From Bradyrhizobium sp. CB1650 (GTDB taxonomy: Bacteria; Pseudomonadota; Alphaproteobacteria; Rhizobiales; Xanthobacteraceae): a DNA stretch of 64,000 bases. Every line of letters begins with the position of its first letter. Position 1 is the stretch's first letter. Positions 55,408-63,876 of the stretch are shown piece after piece. The stretch covers positions 8,461,501-8,525,500 of the forward strand of contig NZ_CP121695.1 in NCBI RefSeq assembly GCF_029761915.1, read 5' to 3'. The translations under genes and the position numbers were made by a program. The notes under the pieces are model-generated. The model had not been told where the DNA came from. It saw only the letters and a program-made list of their open reading frames with translations, and ran no database searches.

Positions 55408-57178
55408 TGATCAACTGCCCGGGGGTCTTGAGATATTTTGATCGGATCGCATCGGCGGCCCAATAGGCGAGCGCAGCGACCGTTCCGGTCGGGTTGTAGC
55501 CGGCATTCTGCGGAAACGCGCTCGCGCCCAGCACGAACAGGTTCGGCACGTCCCAGCTCTGAAGGTAGCGGTTGAGCGCGCTGGTGTTGGGTTCGCTGCC
55601 CATGACCGCTCCGCCACAGAGATGCGTGGTCTGGTATTTGGTGATGTCGTAAGGCGCCTTGCGATATTCCTTGTGGACCTGCTTTGCGCCCATTGCCTGA
55701 AAGATTTCGGCGAACTTGTCGGTCAAAAACTTGTTCTGCTTGATCTCGTTGTCATGGAAATCCATGGTGATCCGCACCAGCGGCCGGTTGAAGCGGTCCT
55801 TGTAGGTGGGGTCGAGATCGACATAGACATCGCGGTAGCTGTACATGCTGCCGTGCACGCCGGTGCCGGGCTTGATCGCGCTCTGATAGTTTTCCTTGAC
55901 GGCCTTCTTCCATTTCGCGCCCCACAGCGGCGTTCCCGGCGGCACGGGCGTGGTCTCAATCGGCCGGCCATTGGTCTGCACGTGTCCCACATAGCCGCCG
56001 CCGACGAAACCATGCGGGCCGTGATCGAAATTGTCGCCGTTGAACTCGTCGATGCACATTCCGATCGCGCCGGAGGCGATGAAGGGATTGAAAATGAATT
56101 TCGCTGGATCGAAGAAGCTGACGACGTCGGAGGTGGTCTGGTGTGTGAAGTTGCGGCCGATCACACCGGTGTTGGCCGCGGGATCGTAGGCCTTGCCGAT
56201 GCCCGACAGCAGCAGGAGCTGGACGTTGAAGATCGTGTAGGCGCAGAGCACGACGAGATCGGCCGGCTGCTCCCACTCATCGCCCGCGGTATCCACAAAG
56301 GTCACGCCGGTCGCGCGTTTGCCGGAGCTGTCGAGATTGATCCGCGTGACCTCGCTATTGTCGCGCGCCATGAAGTTGGGTTTGCGGACCAGCGCTGGCA
56401 GGATCGTGGTCTGCGGCGAGGCCTTTGAGTAGTTGCCACAACCGAACCATTCGCAGAAGCCACAATAGGTGCACGGTCCAAGTCGAACTCCCAAGGGATT
56501 TTGGTACGGGCGCGACATGTTGCCGGAGGGCTGCGGGAACGGCTTGTAGCCGAGCTCGCGTGCCGCCTTCGCAAACAGCGTGTGGCCGAACGGCTGATCC
56601 TGCGGCGGATTGGGATAGGGGCGCGAGCGCGGTCCTTCGAAGGGATTGCCGCCCTCCATGATCGTGCCCTTGATGTTGCCGGCCTGGCCGGACGTGCCAC
56701 AGAGATACTCGAACCGGTCATAGTGCGGCTCGAGCTCCTCGTAAGTCACGCCCCAATCCTGGATGGTGATGTCCTCAGGCAGGAAGCTTGCGCCGTAGCG
56801 CTCGATCAGATGCGTTTTCAGCACGAAATCCGATGGCAAGAAGCGCCACGTTTCCGCGTTCCAGTGCACCCCTCCGCCGCCAACGCCGTTCGGCGGCATG
56901 AATGCGCCCCAGCTCCGGATCGGCAGCGCTGTCTGGTTCGCCTTGTTGCGGAAGCTGAACGTGGTCTGGCTGGGACTGAGGAATAGCTCATGGCGAATCC
57001 GAAATCGCAGCTCGTCCGCTGCATATCCCGGCGGAAAATCCGTCGCCGTGTTCCGCCAGGGGCCGCGCTCGATCGCAAGCACATCGAGGCCGGCGTCGGC
57101 AAGCTCGTAGGCCATGATCGCACCGGTCCAGCCGAGCCCTACGATGACGACGTCCTTAGCGGGAAGTTTGCGAGCCAT
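55400..57178 (-). CDS. GMC oxidoreductase, gluconate 2-dehydrogenase-like large subunit
   Basis: A 592-residue FAD enzyme. FAD-binding GLGWTG near residue 14, the IERGPWRN loop, and the family blocks FMPPNGVGGGGVHWN and CTYCGFCEWFGCGNYSKASP; the Cys group is that proposed to hold a small iron-sulphur cluster in FAD-dependent glucose/gluconate dehydrogenases. The C-terminus has the catalytic His/Asn region (HLCGGAVMGSEPNTSALNRY, GYNPTGTVAALAYWAADAIR). It should oxidise a sugar or sugar acid in the periplasm; the substrate is not proven. No export signal of its own; the small subunit carries one and they are exported together. Nine bases after the 57188 gene. Confidence 0.9.
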   Translation of the reverse strand: MARKLPAKDVVIVGLGWTGAIMAYELADAGLDVLAIERGPWRNTATDFPPGYAADELRFRIRHELFLSPSQTTFSFRNKANQTALPIRSWGAFMPPNGVGGGGVHWNAETWRFLPSDFVLKTHLIERYGASFLPEDITIQDWGVTYEELEPHYDRFEYLCGTSGQAGNIKGTIMEGGNPFEGPRSRPYPNPPQDQPFGHTLFAKAARELGYKPFPQPSGNMSRPYQNPLGVRLGPCTYCGFCEWFGCGNYSKASPQTTILPALVRKPNFMARDNSEVTRINLDSSGKRATGVTFVDTAGDEWEQPADLVVLCAYTIFNVQLLLLSGIGKAYDPAANTGVIGRNFTHQTTSDVVSFFDPAKFIFNPFIASGAIGMCIDEFNGDNFDHGPHGFVGGGYVGHVQTNGRPIETTPVPPGTPLWGAKWKKAVKENYQSAIKPGTGVHGSMYSYRDVYVDLDPTYKDRFNRPLVRITMDFHDNEIKQNKFLTDKFAEIFQAMGAKQVHKEYRKAPYDITKYQTTHLCGGAVMGSEPNTSALNRYLQSWDVPNLFVLGASAFPQNAGYNPTGTVAALAYWAADAIRSKYLKTPGQLINA

Positions 57179-57187
57179 CTGTCACGC

Positions 57188-57916
57188 TCATGATTTGGCG
57201 GGAGTCCAGTCAGCACGCCCCGCAATGCTCACGGGCGGATGCGGATAGCGCTCGTTGTGGCGATTGACCCAATCGCGATAGTCGTAGCGGATGCCAGGAA
57301 AGCCGATCATCTTCCATCCAACCATGTCGCTGTTGCCGCCGTGAATGGGATCGGAGAAGAAGCCTTCCGGGACGTCTTTCAGCAGCGCGGAGAAAAATCC
57401 CTGTGCATCGACCGTCTCGAATTTAATCTCGCCGGATTCGATCTTGCCGAGCACATCGTCCTGCTCGGTCGTACTCAGCTCGGCGAAAGTCTTGCCGCCG
57501 TAAGTTGATTTGCAGTGCTTGTCGAGCGCGGCGAGAGCCTTGCGGTAAACGTCAGCATGGGTCAGCGGCGATTGCGGGCCCTGCTCCTTTGTGCCTTTGG
57601 TGTGGGGACCAAGCGTGTAGAGGTTCTGGTTCGATCCGTATGGGCCCTTGAGCTGACGATCAATGAAGACCGCACAACCCGCAACCTTGCCGCCGGGCGT
57701 CTCCGGGTCCGGCGGAATGATGCGATCGACGATTGCCTCCATCGCGCGGGCTTCATCGAGGGTGAAAAATTGCCACGGGCCGGGCCGGACAATCTCCGGC
57801 GCGGAATTTGGAAAGGGAGCCCATGGGACTCGATCGTGGATCGTCCTCGCGCGCGTTAACGACGTCGTGCTGATAAGGCACGTCGCAAGTGAGACCAGAA
57901 ACGCCCGTCGCCGCAT
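57188..57916 (-). CDS. Gluconate 2-dehydrogenase subunit 3-like (gamma) protein
   Basis: A 242-residue protein with a twin-Arg-like signal (RRRAFLVSLATCLISTTSL) and the subunit 3 fold (FFTLDEARAMEAIVDRIIPP, DPETPGGKVAGCAVFIDRQL, PEGFFSDPIHGGNSDMVGWK, GFPGIRYDY). It is needed for export and assembly of the flavoprotein. ATG 57916 starts the signal; the longer frame does not look coding. First gene of the three-gene operon, with a full EcfG promoter at 57942-57966. Confidence 0.9.
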   Translation of the reverse strand: MRRRAFLVSLATCLISTTSLTRARTIHDRVPWAPFPNSAPEIVRPGPWQFFTLDEARAMEAIVDRIIPPDPETPGGKVAGCAVFIDRQLKGPYGSNQNLYTLGPHTKGTKEQGPQSPLTHADVYRKALAALDKHCKSTYGGKTFAELSTTEQDDVLGKIESGEIKFETVDAQGFFSALLKDVPEGFFSDPIHGGNSDMVGWKMIGFPGIRYDYRDWVNRHNERYPHPPVSIAGRADWTPAKS

Positions 57917-57941
57917 GGCACATCCATAAAGCCGCGTCGGC

Positions 57942-57966
57942 AACGTCAGCCGGGTTCGTATGTTCC
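57942..57966 (-). promoter_or_regulatory. EcfG-type promoter of the gluconate dehydrogenase operon
   Basis: On the minus strand GGAAC (57962-57966), 16 bases, CGTT (57942-57945), 25 bases before ATG 57916. Full consensus match. Confidence 0.78.
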
Positions 57967-58015
57967 TATCACATCCCTGAACTAAGGTCGGACCTGACGC
58001 TCCGGGGGCGAACGA

Positions 58016-58040
58016 GGAACAAACGCCTCCACCTCCGGTT
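58016..58040 (+). promoter_or_regulatory. EcfG-like promoter of the DUF4142 gene
   Basis: GGAAC (58016-58020), 16 bases, GGTT (58037-58040), 59 bases before the ATG. One mismatch. It lies 50 bases from the divergent dehydrogenase promoter. Confidence 0.62.
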
Positions 58041-58099
58041 GGTCGGAGCAAACCAACACGCCGCGCTCATGCGCGGCAGGACTTGAGAGGATGTGACGC

Positions 58100-58654
58100 A
58101 TGAAACGCTCCATGATCGTCCTGGGCTGCATTCTGCTCGCAGGCCCGGCGCTCGCTCAATCGGTTGGCGAAAAGACCGGCATCAACTCCGCGCTCGGGGT
58201 CGCACCGACGACGGTCGACTTCGTCAAAGAGGTCGCCATCAGCGACATGTTCGAGATCGAGTCCAGCAAGCTCGCCGAGCAGAAGGGCAATGCCCAGGAA
58301 AAGACATTTGCACAGCAGATGGTGACCGATCACGCCCAGACCAGCAACGATCTGAAGGGACTGGTCACCAGCGGCAAAGTCAAGGCCGAGCTGCCGACCA
58401 CAATCGACAGCTCCCATCAGAGCAAGCTCGACAAGCTAAAGGTTGCCTCAGGCAAGGACTTTAGCTCGGACTTCGACTCTGATCAGGTCAGCGCACACAA
58501 GGACGCCGTGTCGCTGTTCGAGCGCTACGCCAATGGCGGCGACAATGCCGATCTCAAGGATTGGGCGGGCAAGACGCTTCCCACCCTCAGGCACCATCTC
58601 GAGATGGCCCAGGAACTCGGCAAGGCGCCGAGCGTCGGCCAGTCCAGCAAGTAA
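58100..58654 (+). CDS. DUF4142 periplasmic protein
   Basis: A 184-residue secreted protein with a signal peptide (MKRSMIVLGCILLAGPALA-Q) and a DUF4142 ferritin-like helical domain (DFVKEVAISDMFEIESSKLA, KTFAQQMVTDHAQTSNDLKG, LFERYANGGDNADLKDWAGK, TLPTLRHHLEMAQELGK). The family is common in rhizobial stress regulons, role unknown. ATG 58100 has GAGAGGATGTG upstream. A perfect hairpin at 58678-58700 follows. Confidence 0.88.
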   Translation: MKRSMIVLGCILLAGPALAQSVGEKTGINSALGVAPTTVDFVKEVAISDMFEIESSKLAEQKGNAQEKTFAQQMVTDHAQTSNDLKGLVTSGKVKAELPTTIDSSHQSKLDKLKVASGKDFSSDFDSDQVSAHKDAVSLFERYANGGDNADLKDWAGKTLPTLRHHLEMAQELGKAPSVGQSSK

Positions 58655-58677
58655 TACGTCCATCGGGACGACAGCGT

Positions 58678-58700
58678 AGTGCCGGCATCTTGCCGGCACT
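58678..58700 (+). other. Perfect hairpin after the DUF4142 gene
   Basis: AGTGCCGGCA, TCT, TGCCGGCACT: a ten-base perfect stem with a three-base loop, 24 bases after the stop. It has no T run, so it may protect the mRNA end or act as a weak terminator. Confidence 0.55.
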
Positions 58701-58830
58701 GCGCCAACACCAACGACGTATTTTTCATGATGACCGGGCTACCGTCTCGCGCCGGACCGTGATCGCCATGGCAGGGAGCCTCATAGCCGCCGCGTCCGTC
58801 TCCTTCCCGATCGCGAAAGGAAATGAGAAC

Positions 58831-59725
58831 ATGGCAGAGCAAAAGCTTATTGATCCGACCAGCCGATACCCGAAACCTCCATTCAAGCGGCAATCGCAGC
58901 CGTGGCCCGGATTGGCGGGCAAGATGGAGCCGCGGCCCGATCACGGCGAAACGAGTTACAAGGGGTCAGGCCGGCTGCTTGGTCGCAAGGCGCTCATAAC
59001 CGGCGGCGACTCCTCATGGGCAGAGCTGCCGCCATCGCTTTCGCGCGGGAGGGCGCAGACGTCGCCATCAACTAACTCCCGACCGAAGAGCCCGACGCGC
59101 AAGACTTGATCGCCCTCATCAAGAAAGAGGGACGAACGGGATTGCGATCCCCGGCGATATGCGGGAGGAGGCATTTTGCGAGAGACTGGTAGAGCAAGCC
59201 GTGAAGACACTCGGCGGCCTCGATATCGTCGTCTCCATGCCGCGCGGCAGCAGTCGCGCGAATCGATCCTCGATGTATCCTCCGAGGATTTCGATGCGAC
59301 GATGAAGACCAACATCTACGCGCCGTTCTGGATCATCAAGGCGGCCTGCCGCACCTGAAAGCCGGCGCCTGCATCATCGGCACCGCCTCGGAGCAGGCCT
59401 ATGATCCTTCGCCAGATCTCTATGACTATGCCCAGACAAAGGCGCCGACGATGAACTACGTCAAATCGCTCGCCAAGCAACTGGGCCCGAAAGGCATTCG
59501 CATTAATGGCGTCGCGCCGGGACCGATCTGAACCCCGCTTCAGGTGTCCGGGGATGCGCCAATGGAAAAGCTCGAGAACTTCGGTGGCCAGACGCCGCTC
59601 TCCCGTCCCGGCCAGCCGGCGGAGCTTGCCTCCATTTACGTCCAGCTCGCGGCTGGAGATGCCAGTTACGCAACGGGCCAAGTCTGGCGCGGCGGGCGGA
59701 CCGGGACAGCCCTAGCGAAATCCGC
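58831..59725 (+). pseudogene. SDR oxidoreductase, multiply broken
   Basis: Decayed relative of 27461-28318. It begins MAEQKLIDPTSRYPKPPFKR with the same RPDHGETSYKGSGRL block, reaches ALITGGDS, then shifts frame at the cofactor motif (GIGRA lost). Later pieces [74 protein letters not shown] are in different frames; TGA at 59529-59531 replaces the Trp of GPIWTPLQ, and the end ATGQVWRGGRTG is shifted from the normal GxVxGVTGG. Clearly dead. Confidence 0.85.
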
Positions 59726-59860
59726 ACGATGTTGTTCGACCAGGGAGTCACTGACAGAGAATTCCGCCGGCTACCGGGGCCGCGAAACAGGTTCCGGACC
59801 GACGGGGGAAATGGTCATGGGAAGTCGTCATGGGCCGTAGTACGGCCGCCGCTGCGTCAC

Positions 59861-60052
59861 TTACTTCCTGCTTTCCGTGGCAGGTTTCTTGATGAGCTTG
59901 CCTTCGTGGACCTCATGGGCAGAGCCGCCCTCGGCGACCTCTGCGCGTCGCGTGGACGATCCTTCGGCCACACCTTCTCGGCCGCCCGACACCTCATCTT
60001 TTCGACGGCCTCGGCGCTGCTTGCGATCCTTGTCAGGCAATTTAGACCGCAT
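59861..60052 (-). CDS. Small basic hypothetical protein
   Basis: A 63-residue highly charged frame (RSKLPDKDRKQRRGRRKDEV, HEVHEGKLIKKPATESRK) from ATG 60052 with GAGCGG just upstream. Hydrophilic composition with few hydrophobic residues is typical of small rhizobial stress proteins, but there is no family match and no promoter, so this is tentative. Confidence 0.35.
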   Translation of the reverse strand: MRSKLPDKDRKQRRGRRKDEVSGGREGVAEGSSTRRAEVAEGGSAHEVHEGKLIKKPATESRK

Positions 60053-60081
60053 ATCATCCGCTCTAGGTTCGTCAGGTAACT

Positions 60082-60825
60082 TCAGCGCGCGGCACCGGTG
60101 GTGCTGACCGCGCTCGCCAGCAACTCGGCGATGTGCTTGGTCCTGCGGCCAGTGCACTGTTCGATCTGTTCCCTACAGCTGAACCCGTCGGCCAGAATGA
60201 CTGCACCGGAAGCCGCGTTTCTGATCATGGGCATCATGGCGCGCTCGGCCGCTGCGATGGAGACATCATATTTGTCTCGCTCGAATCCGAATGCCCCGGC
60301 CATTCCGCAACAGCCGGATTTCATGACCTCGTACTCGATCCCGAGCCGATCGAGGACGTGCTGCTCCGCGTCTGGCTCAAGCACCGCATGATGATGGCAG
60401 TGAAGCTGCACCAAGGCCGTACCCCAGGCATGGCCGAGCTGCTCATGCGGAACGTGCCGGTCGAGAAACTCGGTGAAGAACAAGGTTTGATGCGAGAGCC
60501 GTTCGGCGTGTTCGTTCCCGAGAAAGAGGTTCGGCAACTCGTCGCGGAACGCGCTGACGCAAGCCGGCTCGAGGCCGACGATCGGCATGCCATCCTTCAT
60601 GGCCGGCGCGAGCGTCACCAATGTACGTTCCCAAAGCGTCTTCGCCCGGTCGAGCATGCCCCAGTCGTACAATGGCCGCCCGCAGCAAAGGATGCGGTCG
60701 GGAATCGTGACGGTATAACCGAGCGCTTCGAGAACCTCGGTGGCTGCGATGGCCGTCTGCGGCCTGAAGTAGTTGTTGAATGTGTCCGGCCACAACATGA
60801 CGGACTTGCCGGGCCCATTAGCCAA
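60082..60825 (-). pseudogene. C-terminal part of an Fe-S oxidoreductase (CCG domains)
   Basis: GKSVMLWPDTFNNYFRPQTA, ATEVLEALGYTVTIPDRILC, CGRPLYDWGMLDRAKTLWER, EPACVSAFRDELPNLFLG and KSGCCGMAGAFGFERDKYDV are the two cysteine-rich domains at the C-terminus of FAD- and Fe-S-binding D-lactate/glycolate dehydrogenase-type proteins. The flavin domain and Fe-S ferredoxin part are missing; at about 60828 the sequence switches to an aminotransferase fragment. The frame is open from an ATG at 60879 across the junction, so a chimeric 265-residue product could be made. Confidence 0.75.
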
Positions 60826-60829
60826 CATT

Positions 60830-60895
60830 GACGCAGTACAGGCCGGCGAACGCGTCGAGCAGTTGGTTGCCGTAGGCATCCTGGATGCGGATTCC
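60830..60895 (-). pseudogene. N-terminal fragment of a class III aminotransferase
   Basis: On the minus strand, in a frame different from the Fe-S gene, KGIRIQDAYGNQLLDAFAGL then YCVNVG is the beginning of omega-amino acid:pyruvate type aminotransferases. The next bases are TAA made by the junction with the Fe-S protein fragment. Confidence 0.6.
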
Positions 60896-61228
60896 TTTGG
60901 CAGTTCAACAGAGCTTTGTGAGGCTAAAGTAGTTATTGGTTGTGTCGCAAGGCGTGTTCAGGGCGCTTGTCGTAATTGCCGAGAGTGGCGAGGCACAAAT
61001 GTTCGCTCGCATCGGTATGCAGCGAAGTCTCTCAATGCGCTACATGCAATGCAGGGGACTGCTCGGAGGTGCGCGGCTATCCAAGCGCAACCAATTGGTT
61101 GCACTGCGGGCGACCAAGATTTCAGCGAGTAATCCGCCGTCAACGTGGTGGCCGGGAGAGCGATAGGCCCCTACGGAACTATCGGACGTGCAACTCATTG
61201 AGCGGTTATTCATGTCGAGGACCGCTCT
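60896..61228. other. Upstream debris and promoter region of the 61229 gene
   Basis: 333 bases. A 76-codon plus frame (60936-61166) has no ribosome site or family resemblance I trust. Holds the EcfG-like site at 61175-61199. Confidence 0.35.
61175..61199 (+). promoter_or_regulatory. EcfG-like promoter of the gene at 61229
   Basis: GGAAC (61175-61179), 16 bases, CATT (61196-61199), 29 bases before the GTG start. One mismatch. Confidence 0.55.
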
Positions 61229-61582
61229 GTGAATCACATCGCCGTTATCTTGATCTTACTCGTTGGCGGCTCTTCGCTCGCCTTGGCCCAGAGTGCGGGT
61301 GGATCGAGCAGTGGCGGCTCGGCGGCGAGTGGAACTGCGGCCACCGGCTCAACAGGTTATGCGGGCGGCACCCTATCGACCGGGCATACGATAAGCGGCA
61401 CGGCGGGCTCCTCCGATCCCAACGTGGGCAACGCGCTCAGCCACGCAGGGGCCGGCGGCGACGTGGATGCTTCCTCGGTTACTCAGGCTCCAACCTCGCA
61501 TGACAACGCCGTGGATACGCCCGCCGCTGAACGCGCCATGAAGAACTTGGGTAACACCGATATTGGCATTCTCAAGAAGTAA
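61229..61582 (+). CDS. Small secreted Gly/Ser/Thr-rich protein
   Basis: A 117-residue protein from GTG 61229 with a signal peptide (NHIAVILILLVGGSSLALA-Q) and a low-complexity Gly/Ser/Ala/Thr mature region (GGSSSGGSAASGTAATGSTG), ending in a more ordinary part (TPAAERAMKNLGNTDIGILK). No Cys. Likely periplasmic or envelope protein of the kind seen several times in this window (29210, 31684, 31916), all with EcfG-like promoters. No clear ribosome site. Confidence 0.65.
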   Translation: MNHIAVILILLVGGSSLALAQSAGGSSSGGSAASGTAATGSTGYAGGTLSTGHTISGTAGSSDPNVGNALSHAGAGGDVDASSVTQAPTSHDNAVDTPAAERAMKNLGNTDIGILKK

Positions 61583-61894
61583 GACCATGCTGCAAGTCGG
61601 GCACGGTCTTGGCGTTTGCGGCTATTCTCGGTAGTCTCCGCACGTAATGTGCAACCTCTTGTCTGATTGCGGTTGCTGGCACAAGGGTTCAGCTCGTTAC
61701 CGACTGCCTGCGAGGCTCGCTCTTGTCTACGAGGTCGACGTTCATAGCCGCCTCACGATGGTAGTCCGAAGATCGGGAGCTGCTATCTATTAGGCGCGTG
61801 CTGCAGGCACAGAGGTTGCAGCGCAGTCATCCCGACCTCGTCCTCGCAGGACGTCGTCCCGCCTTGTCGGCGGATCCGCTGAATTGCTAATTGA
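61583..61894. other. Intergenic, no gene recognised
   Basis: 312 bases between the secreted protein and the IS110 transposase; probably holds the right flank of the IS. No hairpin with T run, no coding region. Confidence 0.35.
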
Positions 61895-62929
61895 TCATGC
61901 GGTCGCCTCCTCGCGGGTCCACCGGAACTCGCTTCCATCTGCCCAGATCCGATGCATCACGATCGCTAATTTTCGTGCGACCGCCACGACCGCTCGGCGA
62001 AGGCCGCGTCGCTTGGCCACCCTTACACCCCAGGCTTTCAATGCGGACCAACGCTGGGTGCGGGTTAGAAGTGCAAGCGCGGCCTGATAAAGTATGGTTC
62101 TGAGCATCACATCGCCGCACCTCGAAATAGCGCCATTCCGATCAGTTTCCCCAGATGCGTATTTGCGTGGTGTGAGGCCGAGATGCGCGCCAACGTCGCG
62201 GGAGCGTTGAAAGCGATCCGGGTCATCAATGGTTGTTAGAAACGTGATTGCCGTCAGTGCACCAACGCCTGGTATCGTCATGAGCCGCTGACATGTCGGT
62301 TCGCGGCGTACTATTTCAAGTACCATCTTGTGGAGGACGCCGTACTGTTCACGCAGCGCGGCTCGAGCCACAAGCATTGGGCGCAGCATCGCCGCGAGTC
62401 GTGGATGGCCATCTGTGAGTTCATTAGTTTGCTGCTCAAACGTCACTTGAGATATACGACCAGACAGCTTTAAGCCGAAGACGCGTAAGACGCCGCGAAT
62501 TTCATTCTCGATATCGATCTGCTTGATCAGGAGCGTCTTGCGATTGTTGAGAAGCATTCGTAGCTCCTGGCTCAGGTCACCCTTGATATGAACAACGGTG
62601 TACCAGCCGACCCGCATTACCTGTGCAATAGCGCGAGCGTCGTTTCGATCGGTCTTAATCGGCATTGTCTTAGTCACGCCACGCAGTCTTCGGGGATCGA
62701 TGCAGACTGCGTGTAAGCCGGCAGCACGCAGCTCGCTGTACAGCCAACGAGCGAGACCACCAATCTCAATCCCGATCTTGGCGATGGGCAATCCGCTTTC
62801 GTTAAGCCAGGCAACAATAGCCTCCGGTTCCGAAAGTGCTTTGCCCTCGCGAATGACGACGCCATTCTCGTCCACAACACAGATAGCCGTCTCCTTTAGC
62901 GAAACATCCAGACCGACATAGTGCTTCAT
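61895..62929 (-). CDS. IS110-family transposase
   Basis: A 344-residue DEDD transposase. The N-terminal RuvC-like domain has Asp 7 (YVGLDVSLKETAI), Glu in KIGIEIGG and the DRNDA pair; the C-terminal transposase-20 domain has PGVGALTAITFLTTIDDPDR and GLTPRKYASGETDRNGAISR. The frame is intact, so the element may be active. IS110 members lack classical inverted repeats and use a bridge RNA from a flanking non-coding region; that RNA should lie in 61583-61894 or 62930-63200. Confidence 0.92.
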   Translation of the reverse strand: MKHYVGLDVSLKETAICVVDENGVVIREGKALSEPEAIVAWLNESGLPIAKIGIEIGGLARWLYSELRAAGLHAVCIDPRRLRGVTKTMPIKTDRNDARAIAQVMRVGWYTVVHIKGDLSQELRMLLNNRKTLLIKQIDIENEIRGVLRVFGLKLSGRISQVTFEQQTNELTDGHPRLAAMLRPMLVARAALREQYGVLHKMVLEIVRREPTCQRLMTIPGVGALTAITFLTTIDDPDRFQRSRDVGAHLGLTPRKYASGETDRNGAISRCGDVMLRTILYQAALALLTRTQRWSALKAWGVRVAKRRGLRRAVVAVARKLAIVMHRIWADGSEFRWTREEATA

Positions 62930-63200
62930 ATTCCCGCTCCTGCTGCCGCCGGCTCGCCGGCTTCCCTTCCAGGCTGAGCCTTTCGAGCAGCAACCGCAAT
63001 CACCCCATCTACACCATAACCACCAACCAAGCCGCCATCCTAGCGCTCTTCCGCATAGTCAACCGCTACGTCGGCAACTTGCTGCCGACGGCCGGCGTCT
63101 TTCCTGACTATCACGCGCCCGCTGATCCGTCACACCGAAGCCGCGACTGAAATTGCGCTGACATTCACGTAAATCTGTCTCTGGGGCGCTGATCCTTTCC
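62930..63200. other. IS110 flank, no gene recognised
   Basis: Contains the palindrome GCCGGCTCGCCGGC about 20 bases upstream of the transposase start. Possible site of the bridge RNA, but not resolved by eye. Confidence 0.3.
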
Positions 63201-63398
63201 CTATCCCGCTTGGGAGGATCGGCTCGTAACGGCCTCGAACACCGCAATACGGCGATCGAGTTGCCATAGCTCGACATCGTTGGCATCAGCTAGCTGTTCA
63301 GCACGTTCCCGCGCTTCGTCCTCGTCGGCACACTGCAAATGGGCCACGCTTATAACGTGGCGGTCGTGATCCAGAAGGTAAGCTCGATAGTGCGCCAT
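63201..63398 (-). CDS. Small conserved hypothetical protein
   Basis: A 65-residue protein from ATG 63398 (the frame is open from 63485). AHYRAYLLDHDRHVISVAHL, CADEDEARERAEQLADANDV, ELWQLDRRIAVFE: a ferredoxin-like or DUF-type small alpha/beta fold very frequent in Bradyrhizobium, often in many paralogues per genome. The start at MAHYRAYLLD matches those relatives. Function unknown. Confidence 0.72.
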   Translation of the reverse strand: MAHYRAYLLDHDRHVISVAHLQCADEDEARERAEQLADANDVELWQLDRRIAVFEAVTSRSSQAG

Positions 63399-63639
63399 CC
63401 CGAGAAGAACAGTACTCCACCGATGCAAAGGGAAACCACGCAAATCTCGGCCCGGAAGTTCACGCTTGATGTCGATCTCTTTCAAAGTTGTCTTGATGAA
63501 GGAAGCTGGACCACGCCGGAATATCGCACATCAGTTCGTTCCCAATCCGGAACGCGAAGCAGAAACTGGCGAGCGTTGCACATTTACAACCCGCACAGCC
63601 ATTTGAGACAGTAAGCTCGTCTATCGCGGCAACTGAAAC

Positions 63640-63876
63640 ATGTGTTTACTTCGATACGATCAGCGGGGACGAAAATTGTTTGATGTCTATCGCAATGAAA
63701 AATGCGACTTGCTCGTCCTAAGCAAAGGCTCTGCGATACCTGCGCTCAGCTCTAGGCATAACTGGCGTAAGAGCAGAAAAAGCGTTTCCAAAGTCAGCGA
63801 CGAGATAAGGTCGGCCGTTCAGAGGCATGGGTATTACGTTCGTAGCTTGCGGGCCATCAAGAAGGGGATGGTCTAG
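63640..63876 (+). CDS. Small basic conserved hypothetical protein
   Basis: A 78-residue protein from ATG 63640: [75 protein letters not shown]. The pattern RKLFDVxRN...WRK...VSDEI..AVxRHGYYVR recurs among rhizobial unknowns. Basic, no membrane segment. No strong ribosome site seen. Confidence 0.6.
   Translation: MCLLRYDQRGRKLFDVYRNEKCDLLVLSKGSAIPALSSRHNWRKSRKSVSKVSDEIRSAVQRHGYYVRSLRAIKKGMV

Noticed and set aside
58678..58700. Rho-independent terminator
   Set aside because: The hairpin is perfect but has no T run on either strand, so it is listed only as a hairpin.
60936..61166. 76-codon plus-strand gene
   Set aside because: Reads smoothly in part but has no ribosome site, and lies between a gene fragment and a promoter; not supported.
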